Of a DNA stretch of 6,608 bases, positions 5,709 to 6,608 are shown in pieces. Each line of letters begins with the position of its first letter. The first letter of the stretch is position 1. This DNA is from Geobacter sp. (lineage in GTDB: Bacteria; Desulfobacterota; Desulfuromonadia; Geobacterales; DSM-12255). Where the stretch lies: assembly GCA_012026855.1 (NCBI GenBank), contig VEOV01000197.1, forward strand, positions 1 through 6,608, given 5' to 3'. A program made the position numbers and the translations under genes. Below the pieces are notes generated by a model that had not been told where the DNA came from, did no database searches, and worked only from the letters and a program-made list of their open reading frames with translations.

Positions 5709-6608
5709 TCATTGCCTGATCTGCCCGCTGCCATAGACGATGAACTTGGTGGTGGTCAGATCCTCCAGCCCCATGGGGCCGAAGGAGTGCAGCTTGGTGG
5801 TGGAGATGCCGATCTCGGCGCCCAGTCCCAGTTCGCCGCCATCGGCAAAGCGGGTGGAGGCATTGACCATGACGGTGCTGGAATTGACCTCACGGATAAA
5901 GCGCTGGGAGTTGGCGTAGTCCGAGGTGATGATCGATTCGGTATGGAGTGAACCGTAGCGGTTGATATGGGCAATGGCTTCATCCATGCTGTCCACCACC
6001 TTGACTGCCAGGATCAGTTCCAGATATTCGGCATACCAGTCGTCTTCGGTAGCAGGAACCGCCTCTTTGAGAATGCCGCAGACGGTCTCGTCGCCGCGCA
6101 GCTCCACCTTGAGGGCCTTGAGCGCCTCGCCGATTCGCGGCAGGAACTCCTGGGCGATGTCACGATGCACCAGCAGGGTCTCCAGGGCATTGCAGACCCC
6201 CGGTCTATGGGTCTTGGCATTGACCACAATCTTGCCGGCCATGGGGATATCGGCATGGTTGTCGACAAAGATGTGGCAAACCCCCTTGTAGTGCTTGATG
6301 ACCGGAATACGGGAATTTTCCACCACAAAGCGGATCAGGCTTTCGCCGCCACGGGGGATGATCAGGTCGATCAGCTCCTCCTGCTTGAGCATCTCCAGCA
6401 CCCCTTCCCGCTCGGTGAAAGGAATGAGCGACAGTGCCGCTTCCGGGACGCCCGCTTTTGCCATCTCCCCCTGCAGAACGCCTGCTATAGCCAGGTTGGA
6501 GTTGATCGCCTCCGAGCCGCCCCGCAGGATGACAGCATTGCCCGCCTTGAGGCAGAGCGCGGCGGCATCGGCAGTTACATTGGGACGGGATTCGTAGATG
6601 ATGCCGAT
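5709..6608 (-). CDS. proA: Glutamate-5-semialdehyde dehydrogenase (gamma-glutamyl phosphate reductase), 5' end outside the window
   Basis: NADPH-dependent reduction of gamma-glutamyl phosphate to glutamate-5-semialdehyde, the second step of proline synthesis from glutamate; cytoplasmic, aldehyde dehydrogenase superfamily. The frame is open to base 6608 and gives 299 residues, roughly the last 70% of a usual ~417-residue protein; about 118 N-terminal residues are missing. Seen directly are IGIIYESRPNVTADAAALCL at the cut end, GNAVILRGGSEA (cofactor region), the catalytic cysteine in HRPGVCNALETLL (fragment residue 139), and the C-terminal NASTRFADGGELGLGAEIG and HSFGPMGLEDLTTTKF. A methionine at 6464 is internal and is not the start. 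Known neighbourhoods predict proB just upstream, beyond the window, but this cannot be seen here. It is the upstream-most gene of the visible housekeeping operon. Confidence 0.97.
   Translation of the reverse strand: MGIIYESRPNVTADAAALCLKAGNAVILRGGSEAINSNLAIAGVLQGEMAKAGVPEAALSLIPFTEREGVLEMLKQEELIDLIIPRGGESLIRFVVENSRIPVIKHYKGVCHIFVDNHADIPMAGKIVVNAKTHRPGVCNALETLLVHRDIAQEFLPRIGEALKALKVELRGDETVCGILKEAVPATEDDWYAEYLELILAVKVVDSMDEAIAHINRYGSLHTESIITSDYANSQRFIREVNSSTVMVNASTRFADGGELGLGAEIGISTTKLHSFGPMGLEDLTTTKFIVYGSGQIRQ

Noticed and set aside
1..6608. CRISPR arrays, insertion sequences, tRNA or rRNA genes, attachment sites
   Set aside because: No spaced direct repeats, transposase-like proteins, terminal inverted repeats or RNA-gene sequences were seen. 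Genes fill nearly the whole window, and the only gap longer than 60 bases between genes is the 92-base leader region.

Overview
The window is gene-dense, moderately GC-rich DNA from a bacterial chromosome. Every supported gene lies on the minus strand, so transcription runs from base 6608 towards base 1. The order proA-nadD-rsfS-rlmH-gpmI, followed by a response regulator, an MglA-type GTPase and a soluble sensor kinase, looks like a Geobacter-type member of the Desulfuromonadales (former Deltaproteobacteria). That placement is an inference from protein character and gene order; no marker in the window proves it.

Right part (6608 to 2655): a tightly packed housekeeping operon. It holds proA (proline synthesis, 5' end outside the window), nadD (NAD synthesis), rsfS (ribosome silencing), rlmH (23S rRNA pseudouridine methylation) and gpmI (cofactor-independent phosphoglycerate mutase). 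Gaps are 16 and 14 bases and overlaps are 11 and 4 bases, so translational coupling is likely. Key catalytic motifs are present in all four recognisable enzymes, although nadD has two unusual positions in its N-terminal motif. rlmH uses a GTG start.

Middle (2602 to 2127): a small unrecognised gene of 127 codons with a strong ribosome binding site. A single in-frame TAG at codon 53 interrupts it, and protein-like sequence continues in the same frame to a TAA. A 92-base gap follows, holding a 14-bp hairpin with a U-rich tail on the minus strand. This probably ends the housekeeping transcript, or acts as a leader element for the next genes.

Left part (2126 to 1): a compact signalling operon. 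It contains a receiver-only response regulator with a coiled-coil tail, a Ras-like MglA-family GTPase, and a cytoplasmic-looking histidine kinase whose C-terminal ATPase domain runs off the left edge. The genes are separated by 4 bases and then overlap by 4. The kinase gene is open to the window edge. The coupling of a two-component pair to a small GTPase, with no MglB-type GAP gene visible in the window, is the most interesting biology here. The other clear anomaly is the amber-interrupted small gene.
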